Origin: Prochlorococcus sp. AG-363-P08
Lineage (GTDB): Bacteria > Cyanobacteriota > Cyanobacteriia > PCC-6307 > Cyanobiaceae
Direction of reading: 5' to 3'
Assembly: GCA_003278195.1 (NCBI GenBank)
Contig: QCGE01000007.1
Span: forward strand, 21,350 to 85,349
Length of the DNA: 64,000 nucleotides
How positions within the stretch are numbered: the stretch's first letter is position 1; every line of letters begins with the position of its first letter. A model generated the notes under the pieces. It was not told where the DNA came from and searched no databases. It saw only the letters and a program-made list of their open reading frames with translations. Below are positions 18,263-28,382 of the stretch, piece after piece. The translations under genes were made by a program, and so were the position numbers.

Positions 18263-19892
18263 CTATTCAGTGTGTGCAAAGCAACATTTACTAGCTTGAA
18301 CAGAAAGTGTCATTTTTTCAAGAGTCTTGCCTATTGAGCTCGCCGAGCTTGCCATCATGGATCGACAGGCAGCCTCAGAATGAAGAAACATTCCTAAAGC
18401 CAACAACTCACCATCACAATTATGCGAAGCAGAAATACCCATGGCTCCTAGACCTGCAATATATCCAGAAAGCAAATCTCCTAGTCCACATCTAGCGGCC
18501 CAAGGAACACTTGCAGCATTTTGCCAACTTTCACCTAAGCCATCAGCAACCCAACTATGTGCTCCTTTAAGCAAAACACCTCCATCTATTAGTTTTGCTG
18601 CTTCAATAACTGCATTCCAAGGCTTTAGGTTTTTTTAATTCTGGAAAAATTCTAGAAAACTCACCCCTATGAGGAGTAATCCAAACTGGAGAATCTCTAG
18701 CAATCAACCATTCCACTCCACCTGCAAAAGAAGCTAAATTATTTAAAGCATCGGCATCTAATACCAATAAACCTTTAAAGGAAGACAATGAATCTGACCA
18801 ACAATTAAAATGTGAATCTGATGAACCAATCCCTGGTCCTATAAGTATTGAATCAAAACGATCTAAATTTATTTCTGATAATGAGTTACCGATTTTTTCA
18901 ACCACATCATCCTCCCCATTAAAAGAATCTTCTAAAACTATTTCTGGAAACTGCTGCCATAATTTTGTCCCAACACAATCTGGGACTATTGCTTTTACAT
19001 TACCGGCACCACTAGCTAAAGCTCCCTGAAGAGACAAAGATGCCGCCCCTGGGAATTTATTGCTTCCAGCAACAACTAAAACTCTTCCTCGCTCATATTT
19101 CATAGACCCAATTGAGGGACTAGGCCATGGAGCGGTATCGATATCAGCAGGGAAGATAAGACGTTTATTGGTCGAATGCAATTTTGATAACAACTCAAAA
19201 GGTATGCCAAGATCTAACCTTTCAACACGTCCTACATTATTTAAAGCGGCATCCTGATAAAGGCCCTGCTTAATCAAGCCAACGGTAAGAGTTACAGAAG
19301 CTACTGCTGCACCATTAGAAAATAAATTTCCACTATCCGAACAAATACCAGTCGGTACATCAATACTTATTAATCTGTAGGGCTGCTCTAGTTGTCTACT
19401 AATAAAAAGATCTGAAATGAATTTCGGGAGTTTTCTACTCTGACCAAGCCCGAAGATGGCATCAATCCAGAGTGCAGGAGAATTCATTTCTGGAGAGGAT
19501 TCTATATTCTCAATTCCCAACCATTCACAATGGGCTAAGTGCTCAGCTGTTAATGACTTTTTGATAGGAAATGGGCACCATATCTGCACATCTACTCCAG
19601 ACAAATGCAATTCTCTTGCCACAACCAACCCATCCCCACCATTATGTCCTGGTCCAACAAGAACAACGACTCCTTTCTCTAGCAAACCTTCTTGGGCTTG
19701 CAACCAAGAGAACATCATCTGTCCTACTTTCTCCATTAACGAGGCCACTGGCATCCCATTCCTAATCAAGGCTCCCTCTATATCAGCCATTTCTTGAGCA
19801 GTAACTAAAAGATGCTCAGCATCTAAAGAAGGCCATTTCACGTCAAAGATTGCTAAAGAACACACTATGGAGGGATACCGGCGGAACTGCAT
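18263..19892 (-). pseudogene. nnrE-nnrD: Frameshifted bifunctional NAD(P)HX epimerase/dehydratase
   Basis: NnrE epimerises and NnrD dehydrates damaged hydrated NAD(P)H. The first frame (19892 to 18603) has the NnrE domain, GPGHNGGDGLVVARELHLSG near residue 80 and IDVPTGICSDSGN, and the first part of the NnrD kinase-like domain (GRVLVVAGSNKFPGAA, ILIGPGIG, WITPHRGEFSRIFPELKK). It then stops early. The remainder (LLKGAHSWVADG, RCGLGDLLSGYIAGLG) continues in another frame to 18263. The break maps to an A7 run (T7 on plus at 18630-18636); with six bases the frame reads ELKNLKPWNAVIEAAKL straight through. Either a real mutation, a sequencing error, or a slippage-dependent gene. Confidence 0.88.
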
Positions 19893-19920
19893 AGCCGCCT
19901 GTAATTAAATCTGAACGATC

Positions 19921-21105
19921 ATGAAAAAGAATTCACCGGCCACAGCCGCCGGTGCAAAAACTCTAAAAAGGTTCCAAGATCTACCTGGTGAACATCGTGT
20001 AGTAGTAGGCCTTTCCGGGGGGGTAGACAGCTCACTTACTGCTGCTTTACTAGCAGAAGCAGGTTGGGAAGTAAATGGCTTGACACTCTGGTTGATGAGT
20101 GGGAAAGGTGCATGCTGCTCCGACGGTCTAATTGATGCAGCAGGCATCTGTGATGAACTTGGCATAACACATCATATTGTTGATTCAAGAGAAACTTTTG
20201 AAAAAGAAATTGTCAACAATCTAATCAAGGGATACGAGAAAGGAATCACGCCTTTACCATGCTCACAATGCAATCGCTCGGTTAAATTTCGTCCAATGAT
20301 TGATTGGGCAAGAACAAAACTAAATACAAACATAATTGCAACAGGCCATTATGCAAGAATCAGAAAATCCAATGAGAAAGAATGCATTTCAGGAATGCCT
20401 GGGATGGGACTAAGACGCAACAAACTTCTAAGAGGAATTGACCGAAATAAAGACCAAAGTTATTTCCTATATGACATCAATGAAAATCTTCTTGATAACA
20501 TAATTTTTCCACTTGGTGAATTGACAAAAGAAGATACTAGAAAAGAAGCTGCTCGACATGGTCTAAGGACTGCAGATAAACCTGAAAGCCAGGATCTATG
20601 CCTTATAGACCTTCATGGTTCAATGAAGGATTTCTTAGCTAAGCATATACCTGAAAAAGAAGGGAAAATCTTGCTGCCGGATGGAACAATTTTAGGAACA
20701 CATAATGGTATTCATAATTTCACTATTGGTCAAAGGAAAGGGCTAGGAGTCTCATGGAAAGAGCCACTTCATGTAATACGAATAGAAGCAGATACAAATG
20801 AAATCTATGTGGCTCCAAGAGCCCTAGCTGGTAAATCTAAATGTATTGTAGGTAGAGTAAATTGGATATCAATTGATCCTCCTAAGCAGGCAATAGATGT
20901 TGAAGTTCAATTACGTTATCGCAGTCAACCGACCAATGCAAAGTTAACTCCAACCAAACCAACAGACTACGATTTATCTAATTCCCGTCCTTATCGCTGT
21001 GAATTAGTTTTTGAACATGAACAGTTCTCTATAACTCCAGGACAAGCAGCTGTATTTTACTCCGGAGATGTAGTACTCGGCGGAGGGATCATCATCAAAG
21101 ATTAG
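19921..21105 (+). CDS. mnmA: tRNA-specific 2-thiouridylase MnmA
   Basis: Inserts sulfur at C2 of U34 in tRNA for Lys, Glu and Gln. The 394-residue protein has the PP-loop ATP site [15 protein letters not shown] near residue 30, the first catalytic Cys in [13 protein letters not shown] near residue 118, [18 protein letters not shown] and the second catalytic Cys in ESQDLCLID. The C-terminal beta-barrel carries [12 protein letters not shown] and [16 protein letters not shown]. Divergent from the nnrE/nnrD gene with a 28-base gap, so their promoters overlap. Confidence 0.96.
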   Translation: MKKNSPATAAGAKTLKRFQDLPGEHRVVVGLSGGVDSSLTAALLAEAGWEVNGLTLWLMSGKGACCSDGLIDAAGICDELGITHHIVDSRETFEKEIVNNLIKGYEKGITPLPCSQCNRSVKFRPMIDWARTKLNTNIIATGHYARIRKSNEKECISGMPGMGLRRNKLLRGIDRNKDQSYFLYDINENLLDNIIFPLGELTKEDTRKEAARHGLRTADKPESQDLCLIDLHGSMKDFLAKHIPEKEGKILLPDGTILGTHNGIHNFTIGQRKGLGVSWKEPLHVIRIEADTNEIYVAPRALAGKSKCIVGRVNWISIDPPKQAIDVEVQLRYRSQPTNAKLTPTKPTDYDLSNSRPYRCELVFEHEQFSITPGQAAVFYSGDVVLGGGIIIKD

Positions 21106-21119
21106 TCACCTAAAAAGAT

Positions 21120-22616
21120 TTAATAATTATCTTCTATCTTTACAAAGTAAACACCGGTCAAGCCAACCAATAGAGAGAAGAATAAAGGCAACTCTCTCCA
21201 TCTAGTATACAAAGTAAAATGTTTATTTAGATTTAAATTGCTAACTGCAATTCCTTCCCTAAAAGGCGGCAGCAAATTCTTAACCTCTCCAGACTGCAAA
21301 AACAATGCAGATGGCCCAGTGTTAGCAACACTTAGAAGATTCCTTCCATTTTCAATACTTCTTAGTTGCGCTAGTGAAATAAATTCTCTTTGAAGTGAAA
21401 CTGGGTAAGGATCTAAGTTTGCAACCGCAAGAATCCATTCGGCTCCATTCAAAACAGCTCCAGCAATTGCATTTCCATTACTTAACTCATAACAAATAGC
21501 AACTGAAGCGTTAGGGCCTTTCCATTCCAACAATCTCGAGGGCTCTCCTGGATACAAGCCTCCAACTGCAGAAAGGCCAGGGAGGTTTAGCCCTGACAAA
21601 GTTGGAACCCACTCACCAAGAGGAACTAATCGATGCTTATCAAGAAAAACAGAGGGTAAAGCCTTGTTTTCATCAAATACCAAAAGAGAGCTTCTTTGCT
21701 GACCTTTCTCCCATCTAAAACCTCCTATAAGCAAAGGGATATGCGGAGTTTCAATTAAAGCTTTTTTAGGAGTTAATGTGCCTTCTGGGGCAACCAAAAA
21801 ATCAGCACCTTTTTTCTCGGATATATTCAAAGCTTCTTGAAGAGAATATGGCAAAAGTTCTTGTTGTTCCTCAGAGAACTTCTCCCTAGTAGGTATTGCT
21901 GGTTGCCACAATCCAATAGATATTGACGAGTTTCCTACCTCAGGACGAAGAAGAGTAAATCCTATGCTATGTACAAGAAAAATAGTTATTCCACCAACTA
22001 TTAAGTGCTTCTTACGCAAAAATTTATTACGGCGAACCACATATAAGCGCCATATAAGCCAGGCAATTAACAACTCTATGGCAGCCAAACCACCAGTCCC
22101 AAACCAACGAGCTAAGGCCAAAAGTAATTTGTCTTGGACAACCAAAGAGCTGCTAAGTCCCACCCAGAAGAATGGTGTTCTTGCTAATAGAACTTCTCCA
22201 AGCCCCCAAAAAGAAGCCATCACAAGAGCATAAAAAAAATGTCCTCTTTCAGTTGCAATATTTAAATCTAAAAGATTCGGAAATTTACCAATTAAAGACC
22301 ATACAAAAACAAGAGCACCGCCTATCACGCCACATGCAATCCATACAAAAACTGCTATAGGAATGCTAAGAGGTGCAGGGACTCCAATCCAATCAAGAGG
22401 GTGCAGAGAAAGCAACCACCGATGACTGACTAATACTGCACAAAAACCCCACAAAAAAGCAGTCTCGGCATTCCTCCGAATTGACCAAAGAAATGCCAAG
22501 CCAGGAATGCTTAGTAAGCAAAGTCCATTAGAAATTCCAAAACCAGTAAAAAGGCCACCTAAAGCAGCTATGAATAGAAGCTGATAGCGCTCTTTCCTCA
22601 TATGAATTCCTAGCAA
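21120..22616 (-). CDS. lnt: Apolipoprotein N-acyltransferase
   Basis: Inner-membrane enzyme that adds the third acyl chain to lipoproteins. About six N-terminal membrane helices (residues 10-215) precede a nitrilase-type domain with catalytic Glu in LVAPEGTLTP near residue 276, Lys in LDKHRLVPLGEWVP, and Cys in VAICYELSNGN near residue 372. A C-terminal membrane helix (LPLFFSLLVGLTGVYFV) follows. 498 residues is normal. Convergent with mnmA, 14 bases apart. Confidence 0.93.
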   Translation of the reverse strand: MLGIHMRKERYQLLFIAALGGLFTGFGISNGLCLLSIPGLAFLWSIRRNAETAFLWGFCAVLVSHRWLLSLHPLDWIGVPAPLSIPIAVFVWIACGVIGGALVFVWSLIGKFPNLLDLNIATERGHFFYALVMASFWGLGEVLLARTPFFWVGLSSSLVVQDKLLLALARWFGTGGLAAIELLIAWLIWRLYVVRRNKFLRKKHLIVGGITIFLVHSIGFTLLRPEVGNSSISIGLWQPAIPTREKFSEEQQELLPYSLQEALNISEKKGADFLVAPEGTLTPKKALIETPHIPLLIGGFRWEKGQQRSSLLVFDENKALPSVFLDKHRLVPLGEWVPTLSGLNLPGLSAVGGLYPGEPSRLLEWKGPNASVAICYELSNGNAIAGAVLNGAEWILAVANLDPYPVSLQREFISLAQLRSIENGRNLLSVANTGPSALFLQSGEVKNLLPPFREGIAVSNLNLNKHFTLYTRWRELPLFFSLLVGLTGVYFVKIEDNY

Positions 22617-22787
22617 ATCAAAAAACTAAACAACTTTTTTTAAAAAACTGGAATATTGCAAGCTTCTGAATAACCTCTAGCTCCAAGCGCTCATACAAAG
22701 ACCAATCATCACAAAATATATGGAGCATCGCCATACTTTGGCAGATAACGAATTATCAGGAATGATAGGAACTCAACTACTGCAAGA

Positions 22788-23420
22788 ATGATGAGAAGCA
22801 AGCCTCTAATTCCAGTGCGAGACATTCTGATCAGTACCTGCATCTTTATCTCCTTTGTCATCTTGGCAGTGGGCAGCCAAATCATTTCGCCAACTCCTGT
22901 TGCTGCATCTAAAGATGTTTCAAACTTTCAAGCTCAGATAATTCAAACCGAGTCGAAGACTCCTCAGAGCTCCCTATTTGAACTTGACCCTGATGATCCA
23001 AACCCAACTCTTTTCGCTATGGCACCTGAAGAAAACGACAAAAACAATATTTCTTCTCTTGGAGGGCCTCTAGAAACAGACAAGGAAAGACTTACTTCAA
23101 CTGGACTTCGAATCACTGATCTAAAAGTTGGTGACGGGCCAGAAGCAACTGCAGGTCAAACAGTTTCGGTGAATTATCGAGGAACCCTCGAAAATGGGAA
23201 AGAATTTGATAGCAGTTATGAACGTGGTCCCTTCACCTTCCCTCTAGGTTCAGGTCGAGTAATTAAAGGTTGGGACGAGGGTGTTGAGGGCATGAAAGTA
23301 GGCGGAAAGAGAAAGCTAGTTATACCGCCTGATCTTGGCTATGGGAGTAGAGGAGCAGGAAGAGTTATCCCACCCAATTCCACTCTCATCTTCGAAGTTG
23401 AATTACTTGACGCAGTTTGA
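22788..23420 (+). CDS. FKBP-type peptidyl-prolyl cis-trans isomerase, membrane-anchored or exported
   Basis: The last 110 residues are a complete FKBP domain: [72 protein letters not shown] and [16 protein letters not shown]. Residues 10-32 ([20 protein letters not shown]) form a signal anchor, so the protein probably acts in the thylakoid lumen or periplasm. A variable linker lies between. It is alone on the plus strand, divergent from lnt and upstream of sodN. Confidence 0.93.
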   Translation: MMRSKPLIPVRDILISTCIFISFVILAVGSQIISPTPVAASKDVSNFQAQIIQTESKTPQSSLFELDPDDPNPTLFAMAPEENDKNNISSLGGPLETDKERLTSTGLRITDLKVGDGPEATAGQTVSVNYRGTLENGKEFDSSYERGPFTFPLGSGRVIKGWDEGVEGMKVGGKRKLVIPPDLGYGSRGAGRVIPPNSTLIFEVELLDAV

Positions 23421-23505
23421 ATCGTTTTCAAACCACATCAAATAATTGACTTAACACTTAGGTACTTGCCGGGCTAACCTTATAAAGGGTTTCTTCTCAT
23501 AAGAG

Positions 23506-23979
23506 ATGTTGCGAACGGCACTTTCAAATCTTTTCAATATCCTTCCCACACCAACGGTGAAGGCACATTGCGATGGGCCCTGCGGGGTCTACGACTCCGC
23601 TTCTGCTCGAGTTGCAGCTGAAGCAGTCCTATCTATGACCAAAAAACTTTTAGCAATGGAGCCACCCCAAAGCAGTGATGCTGCTGCTTGGGCTACATAT
23701 AACAACACATTCTCAAGATATGTAGCTATCAAGGAAGAGCAAGCTCAAGAAGCTAAAGAAGAACTTCTTATCCTCTGGACTGATTATTTCAAGCCGGAGC
23801 ATTTATCTTCCTATCCGGATCTTCATGACACATTCTGGCAAGCAGCAAAATTATGCAGTGCCTGCAAAGTAAACATTGATCAGGCTAAAGCAGAAGAATT
23901 GATGAAGGCAGTTGAAAAGATCCACCATATGTTTTGGAAATCTAAAGGTCGTAGCGACGCCTGGGTCACAGCGAGCTAG
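23506..23979 (+). CDS. sodN: Nickel superoxide dismutase
   Basis: Detoxifies superoxide with a Ni centre. After a 20-residue leader (MLRTALSNLFNILPTPTVKA) comes the nickel hook HCDGPCGVYD, whose His, Cys2 and Cys6 bind Ni after the leader is cut. The rest is the four-helix bundle with ARVAAEAVLSMTKKLLA and CSACKVNIDQAKAEELM. 157 residues fits the family. The processing protease gene sodX follows and overlaps. Use of Ni instead of Fe is typical of marine picocyanobacteria. Confidence 0.97.
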   Translation: MLRTALSNLFNILPTPTVKAHCDGPCGVYDSASARVAAEAVLSMTKKLLAMEPPQSSDAAAWATYNNTFSRYVAIKEEQAQEAKEELLILWTDYFKPEHLSSYPDLHDTFWQAAKLCSACKVNIDQAKAEELMKAVEKIHHMFWKSKGRSDAWVTAS

Positions 23980-24337
23980 TAAAGACAAAACAAAACTACT
24001 AGGAATAGGTTTTCTACTAGAACTTTTAACGGGCAAATTACGAATTTTGCGTGTCAAGGGTGAATCAATGAGACCATTTCTCCTTCCTGGAGATATGGTG
24101 ATTTATCGTCCATTCAACAAAAACATATGTTCTTTAAATAAGGGATGCATAGTTGTAGTCAAGGACCCAAGAAACTACAAGAATTTGATCATTAAAAGAG
24201 TACATAAATTAAACAGCTTAGGAATCGAAATAAGAGGTGATAATAAAGAAAGAAGTACTGACAGCCGGCAATTTGGAATGGTAAGCATGCAAAATATATG
24301 CGGAATTGTTGAACAAATTATACCTAAAAATAAATAA
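23912..24337 (+). CDS. sodX: Nickel SOD maturation protease (S26-like); start uncertain
   Basis: S24/S26 signal-peptidase-like protease presumed to remove the SodN leader. The catalytic Ser is in RVKGESMRPFLLPGDMVIY and the general-base Lys probably in NLIIKRVHKLN; GDNKERSTDSRQFG completes the fold. The longest frame begins at a TTG inside sodN, giving a 68-base overlap, which is unusual; homology only begins around LRILRVKGESM (about codon 44), so translation may start later, near 23990-24045, though no clear ATG exists before that region. It is convergent with the nickel transporter gene. Confidence 0.82.
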   Translation: MKRSTICFGNLKVVATPGSQRASKDKTKLLGIGFLLELLTGKLRILRVKGESMRPFLLPGDMVIYRPFNKNICSLNKGCIVVVKDPRNYKNLIIKRVHKLNSLGIEIRGDNKERSTDSRQFGMVSMQNICGIVEQIIPKNK

Positions 24338-24351
24338 TAAGTTAATTAAAA

Positions 24352-25020
24352 CTATATTACCTGAATAGAGGTCTTATGAATCCATGCCAAACCTGTAAAG
24401 ATAGAAAGAAGTCCTGCAAATCCAAAAACAAAAGGTAAGGACCTAATACCTACTTTAGAACTAGCAAATGATAGCGCGAGCAGGAAAATACCCATAGTTG
24501 CTATAGACCCAAACAAATAAGCAGCCATATATGCAATTGCAGCTATAGGTGGCAATGCTAAAGCAGGTATCACTGCTAATAAATGGCTGGCCCCAGCCAA
24601 CCCATGCAAAACACCTAAACCAGTCACTGCATGAGTATGCCTACGGTGTCTTTTTCTCCCTCGGAAATGCAAATGAATATGATCATGATTCTCTCCATTT
24701 CCATGCCTGTGACTATGGGTGTGGATATCAAGTCCTAAGGCAGTACGAATTGTCAGCCCTCCTACGACTAACAAAGCCATCCCAACACTAAATTCTGCCA
24801 ACGAAGACATCCGCTGAATATGGACAAGATCCTTTGCTATTACTGCAACACCAGAAAGGCACAAAACACCTGTGGAATGGCCTACCCCCCAGGCCAATCC
24901 ATCTCGAAAAGCAACCCTTGGATGCCTTAGTGCAGTGGGTGTCATTGCAACTAAATGATCAGCTCCGCCGACCACATGAACCGCTCCTGCTGCAATACCT
25001 GTAGCAATGCTGATCAACAT
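24352..25020 (-). CDS. Putative nickel transporter (UreH/NicO-like membrane protein)
   Basis: A 222-residue protein with about six membrane helices. The first helix carries AAGAVHVVGGADHLVAM, resembling the metal-binding H-x4-DH motif of NiCoT/UreH-type transporters, and a cytosolic or luminal loop (residues 99-135) is strongly His-rich (HTHSHRHGNGENHDHIHLHF), then LGVLHGLAGASHLLAV repeats the pattern. It lies next to and convergent with sodN-sodX, supporting nickel supply for NiSOD. Metal specificity is inferred from context. Confidence 0.8.
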   Translation of the reverse strand: MLISIATGIAAGAVHVVGGADHLVAMTPTALRHPRVAFRDGLAWGVGHSTGVLCLSGVAVIAKDLVHIQRMSSLAEFSVGMALLVVGGLTIRTALGLDIHTHSHRHGNGENHDHIHLHFRGRKRHRRHTHAVTGLGVLHGLAGASHLLAVIPALALPPIAAIAYMAAYLFGSIATMGIFLLALSFASSKVGIRSLPFVFGFAGLLSIFTGLAWIHKTSIQVI

Positions 25021-25117
25021 ATAGAAAAACAGGTCAAATTAATTCTGCCTTATCGGAATAAGTAAATGCTCATCTAACCACTTTTAAACAAATACCTATA
25101 AAGAAGTACATTTGTCT

Positions 25118-26005
25118 TCAACCTCTGATTAATTTCCTAAGTGCTGAGCAAATATCCACCTGTCGCATTAAGGATTCACCAACCAAAACTGCGCCTACCC
25201 CAGCTTTATGAACTCGATCCAAATCAGCCCTATTAAACAAACCAGATTCACTTACCAAAATTGACTGATCAGTCTCTTTGACTTTATTTTTATATTCTTT
25301 CGCAAGCTTCTCAGTTGTAGATAAGTCCGTCTGGAAGGTCGTTAAATCTCGATTATTTATTCCTATCAAAGAAAAACTACCGATTTTTATTATACGAGCC
25401 AACTCTTCTGAATCATGAACTTCAACCAACACGCATAAACCAAGTGATTCTGCAACCTTTGTTAGATAGATCAAGTCTTGGTCAGTAAGTATTGCTGCAA
25501 TCAATAAAACCGCATCCGCGCCTGCTGCCCTTGCTTGATAAATCTGATAAGGAAAAAGAATAAAGTCCTTACAAAGGATAGGAATTCCTACTGTTTTTCT
25601 AACCTCAACTAATACATCAAAACCACCTTGAAAAAAAGTTTTATCAGTAAGTACTGAAAGGCAACTAGCTCCACCCTCTGAATACCCCTTTGATATAGCT
25701 ACTGGATCAAAATCTTCTCTAATAACTCCTTTACTCGGGCTAGCCTTCTTAACTTCTGCAATCACTGCAGGAGGAACAGAAGCATTCTGCAAAGCTTTTA
25801 GGAAATCAAGTGTTTCTGGCAACGAAGAGATCTTTAGCTTTAGATCCTCCAATGAGACACGCTTTCGAGCAATCTCTATTTCGTGATCCTTTTCCCAAAC
25901 AATTTTTTCCAAAATATTCCTAGGCTCCCCTTCTAAATGTGGAATAGAATATTGCAAATTAGCTACTTTAATACTCGGATTAGGTGGGCGACGACGGATC
26001 TTCAT
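25118..26005 (-). CDS. trpC: Indole-3-glycerol phosphate synthase
   Basis: Closes the indole ring in tryptophan synthesis. The 295-residue TIM barrel shows [17 protein letters not shown] near residue 83 (catalytic Lys), [34 protein letters not shown] (catalytic Lys), [16 protein letters not shown] and [13 protein letters not shown] 35-residue N-terminal extension before the barrel, [16 protein letters not shown], is typical in cyanobacteria. It follows lpd on the same strand. Confidence 0.97.
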   Translation of the reverse strand: MKIRRRPPNPSIKVANLQYSIPHLEGEPRNILEKIVWEKDHEIEIARKRVSLEDLKLKISSLPETLDFLKALQNASVPPAVIAEVKKASPSKGVIREDFDPVAISKGYSEGGASCLSVLTDKTFFQGGFDVLVEVRKTVGIPILCKDFILFPYQIYQARAAGADAVLLIAAILTDQDLIYLTKVAESLGLCVLVEVHDSEELARIIKIGSFSLIGINNRDLTTFQTDLSTTEKLAKEYKNKVKETDQSILVSESGLFNRADLDRVHKAGVGAVLVGESLMRQVDICSALRKLIRG

Positions 26006-26070
26006 AGAGAAAAAATAGTAAATTAAAAGATCAAACTAAAATGAATAGATACTGACATTAACTTATATTT

Positions 26071-27516
26071 TTATGATTTATCTAACTGTTTCAAAGCTTG
26101 TTTATACGCGACCTCAACAACCTCACTAAGAGTGGGGTGTGTGTGAACTTCTTTCGATAATTCCAATACGCTTTGACGTCTTGCTATTGCATTTGCAACT
26201 TCCTGTATCAGATCCGCTGCATGCAAACCGTATATATGTGCACCTAAAACTTCACCAGTATCTTTTCTAAAAAGCAATTTCATTAATCCGTCGCTCTCTA
26301 ATTCAGCCAATGCCTTTGAGTTGGCCTTGAAATAACTTCTAACAATTCCAAGCTCAAAGATCTCTTCTTTAGATAATTCCTGAGCTTCTTCTTCAGTTAA
26401 GCCTACTGAACTTATCTCAGGGTGAGTAAAAGTTGCAGCTGGAATACTTCGATAATCAATCTTCAAAATATTACCAATAATATTTTCAACAGCAACAGTG
26501 CCTTGAGCAGCTGCTGTATGAGCCAACATCAACTTCCCAGTAACATCTCCTACTGCCCAAAGATTAGATTTGGGCTTTCCATTAACAAGAACTCGCATGT
26601 TGTCATCAACAGGTATGAATCCCCTGTTGGTTTCTACACAAACTGAACTCAAATTCAAATCTTTACTTCTTGGTACTCTTCCTGTTGCAACTAAAACTGC
26701 ATCTACTTCTAATTCTTCTATAAAATCTCTTTTCTTCGCATCAGACAACTCTATACGAACTGGACAGCCAGGTTTGATTTTGCTTGCTAGCACACCTGCA
26801 CGTGCATCAATATCTCTTTTGTCAATAAGATTTCGTTTTGCAATTTTTGTTAGATCTTGATCAAAAGTAGGCATTACACGGTCCAGGGCTTCAATGATCG
26901 TCACCTCGCATCCCAAGGCGGTATAAACATCAGCAAATTCAAGTCCTATATAACCACTTCCTACTATTGCTATCCATCTAGGAAGCCATTCAAGATTCAC
27001 TGCTTGATCACTAGTAAAAACAGTACGGCCATCAATCTCAATTCCAGGGGGAACAAAGGGATCTGAGCCAGTAGCAATGATGACATCTTTGGCTTTTAAA
27101 ACTTGATCTACACCATTGAGTTCTCTTAACCCAACTCGCTGATCTCCTTCTAATCTTCCTATCCCTTTCAAAATAGTTACTCCTGCTCTTTCCAAAGTCT
27201 TAGTTAAATTGCTACGAATAGTTGCAACCAGATTATTTGCGTGATCAGCAATCTTCTGTCTTTCAAATCGAACTGGAGCTGCATGAATACCAAAGTCAGC
27301 TAAATGCTGTACATCCGCTAACTCTCGAACCCTTCCACTAGCCGCCAATAAAGCCTTAGAGGGAACACAACCTCTGTTTACACAGGTCCCTCCCATCTCG
27401 CCGGACTCGATTATCGCGACTTTCAACCCATGTTCAGCCGCATGCTTAGCAGCATCAAAGCCGCCATAGCCTGCGCCTATGACAATTAAATCGAAATCGA
27501 AAATTACTTCACTCAC
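26071..27516 (-). CDS. lpd: Dihydrolipoamide dehydrogenase (E3)
   Basis: FAD flavoprotein that reoxidises lipoamide in pyruvate dehydrogenase and glycine cleavage complexes. Redox-active cysteines sit in GGTCVNRGCVPSKALLA near residue 43 and FAD binding in DLIVIGAGYGGFDAAKHA; NAD binding GSGYIGLEFADVY; the C-terminal HTHPTLSEVVEVAYKQAL holds the catalytic His-Glu. 481 residues is normal. The start overlaps the stop of the SpoU methyltransferase gene by four bases, implying coupled translation. pdhA and gcvT, which need E3, are in the same window. Confidence 0.96.
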   Translation of the reverse strand: MSEVIFDFDLIVIGAGYGGFDAAKHAAEHGLKVAIIESGEMGGTCVNRGCVPSKALLAASGRVRELADVQHLADFGIHAAPVRFERQKIADHANNLVATIRSNLTKTLERAGVTILKGIGRLEGDQRVGLRELNGVDQVLKAKDVIIATGSDPFVPPGIEIDGRTVFTSDQAVNLEWLPRWIAIVGSGYIGLEFADVYTALGCEVTIIEALDRVMPTFDQDLTKIAKRNLIDKRDIDARAGVLASKIKPGCPVRIELSDAKKRDFIEELEVDAVLVATGRVPRSKDLNLSSVCVETNRGFIPVDDNMRVLVNGKPKSNLWAVGDVTGKLMLAHTAAAQGTVAVENIIGNILKIDYRSIPAATFTHPEISSVGLTEEEAQELSKEEIFELGIVRSYFKANSKALAELESDGLMKLLFRKDTGEVLGAHIYGLHAADLIQEVANAIARRQSVLELSKEVHTHPTLSEVVEVAYKQALKQLDKS

Positions 27517-28370
27517 CTGTTTATTTGAATCTCATCTGTCATTTTGGCTCTTCGTCGTTCCAAAAGCATTGGGACTGCCGCTGATGCCACATTTAGTGAT
27601 TCCACCGCTGAGCTATGAGGCAAGGTTATTTCATGAGTACAGCGTCGCTTAAGAAGAGGATGAAGTCCAGAGCCTTCATTTCCAAGCACTAAAACAGTCG
27701 GGATAGTCCAATCAAGTTCCCAATAAGGCAGTACCTTCTTTGCACTAGAGGTTCCAGGAACAGAAGTTGCGACAACTTGATAACCCCTATCTGCTTGATT
27801 GCTCAATCTATTTGCTAGTTCTTCTAAAGCAACTTCTTCATTTACACCCAATCTCTCATATGGAAGCTTAAGGACTGCTCCAGATGATGCTCTCAGAACC
27901 TTTTGATTGAGTGGGTCGACTCCTAATGCAAGCCACAGGACATCTACATCTGCTGCAAGTGCTGTACGAAATAAATTGCCTAAATTACCTGGATCCTGTA
28001 ATCGATCAAGCGCTAAGACCAAGTCAACGGAATCCCGAGGCTTCGGCAAGCCATCTAATGGGAGAAGAGCTGCTACACCATCAGGGTTTTTAAGAGACAA
28101 TGCAGCTTCAAGTACAGAATTAGTTACTTCTATTAAAAGAGTTGAATCAGAAATAGAGTCCAAAAAGCCAGGATGCTTTCTCAGCCAATCAGCTGTAGCA
28201 AAAACCTCCAAAGGAGATACCGAACTTTCTATTGCCTCTTTTAATAGATTTGTTCCCTCAACCAAAAAAATTGAATTCTCTTCTCGTGCTTCTCGAGTGG
28301 AAAGAGCTTTTAATCGCCTTACCAAAGGATTACGGCGACTTGAAATTAATGGGGAATCATTTAACTGAAT
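27513..28370 (-). CDS. SpoU/TrmH-family RNA 2'-O-methyltransferase; unusual start
   Basis: SAM-dependent SPOUT methyltransferase for tRNA or rRNA ribose. The C-terminal knot shows LALDRLQDPGNLGNLFRTAL near residue 125, VLVLGNEGSGLHPLLKR and IPHS-like LPHSSAVESLNVASAA. The N-terminal substrate-binding region SSRRNPLVRRLKALSTREAR is recognisable, but it begins before the first normal start (TTG at 28325). Upstream the frame is open to a TAG at 28385 with no ATG, GTG or TTG; an ATT at 28370 lies about 8 bases after GGAGG and is offered here as start. The stop overlaps lpd. Exact target unknown. Confidence 0.82.
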   Translation of the reverse strand: MQLNDSPLISSRRNPLVRRLKALSTREAREENSIFLVEGTNLLKEAIESSVSPLEVFATADWLRKHPGFLDSISDSTLLIEVTNSVLEAALSLKNPDGVAALLPLDGLPKPRDSVDLVLALDRLQDPGNLGNLFRTALAADVDVLWLALGVDPLNQKVLRASSGAVLKLPYERLGVNEEVALEELANRLSNQADRGYQVVATSVPGTSSAKKVLPYWELDWTIPTVLVLGNEGSGLHPLLKRRCTHEITLPHSSAVESLNVASAAVPMLLERRRAKMTDEIQINR

Positions 28371-28382
28371 GTCTACATCCTC

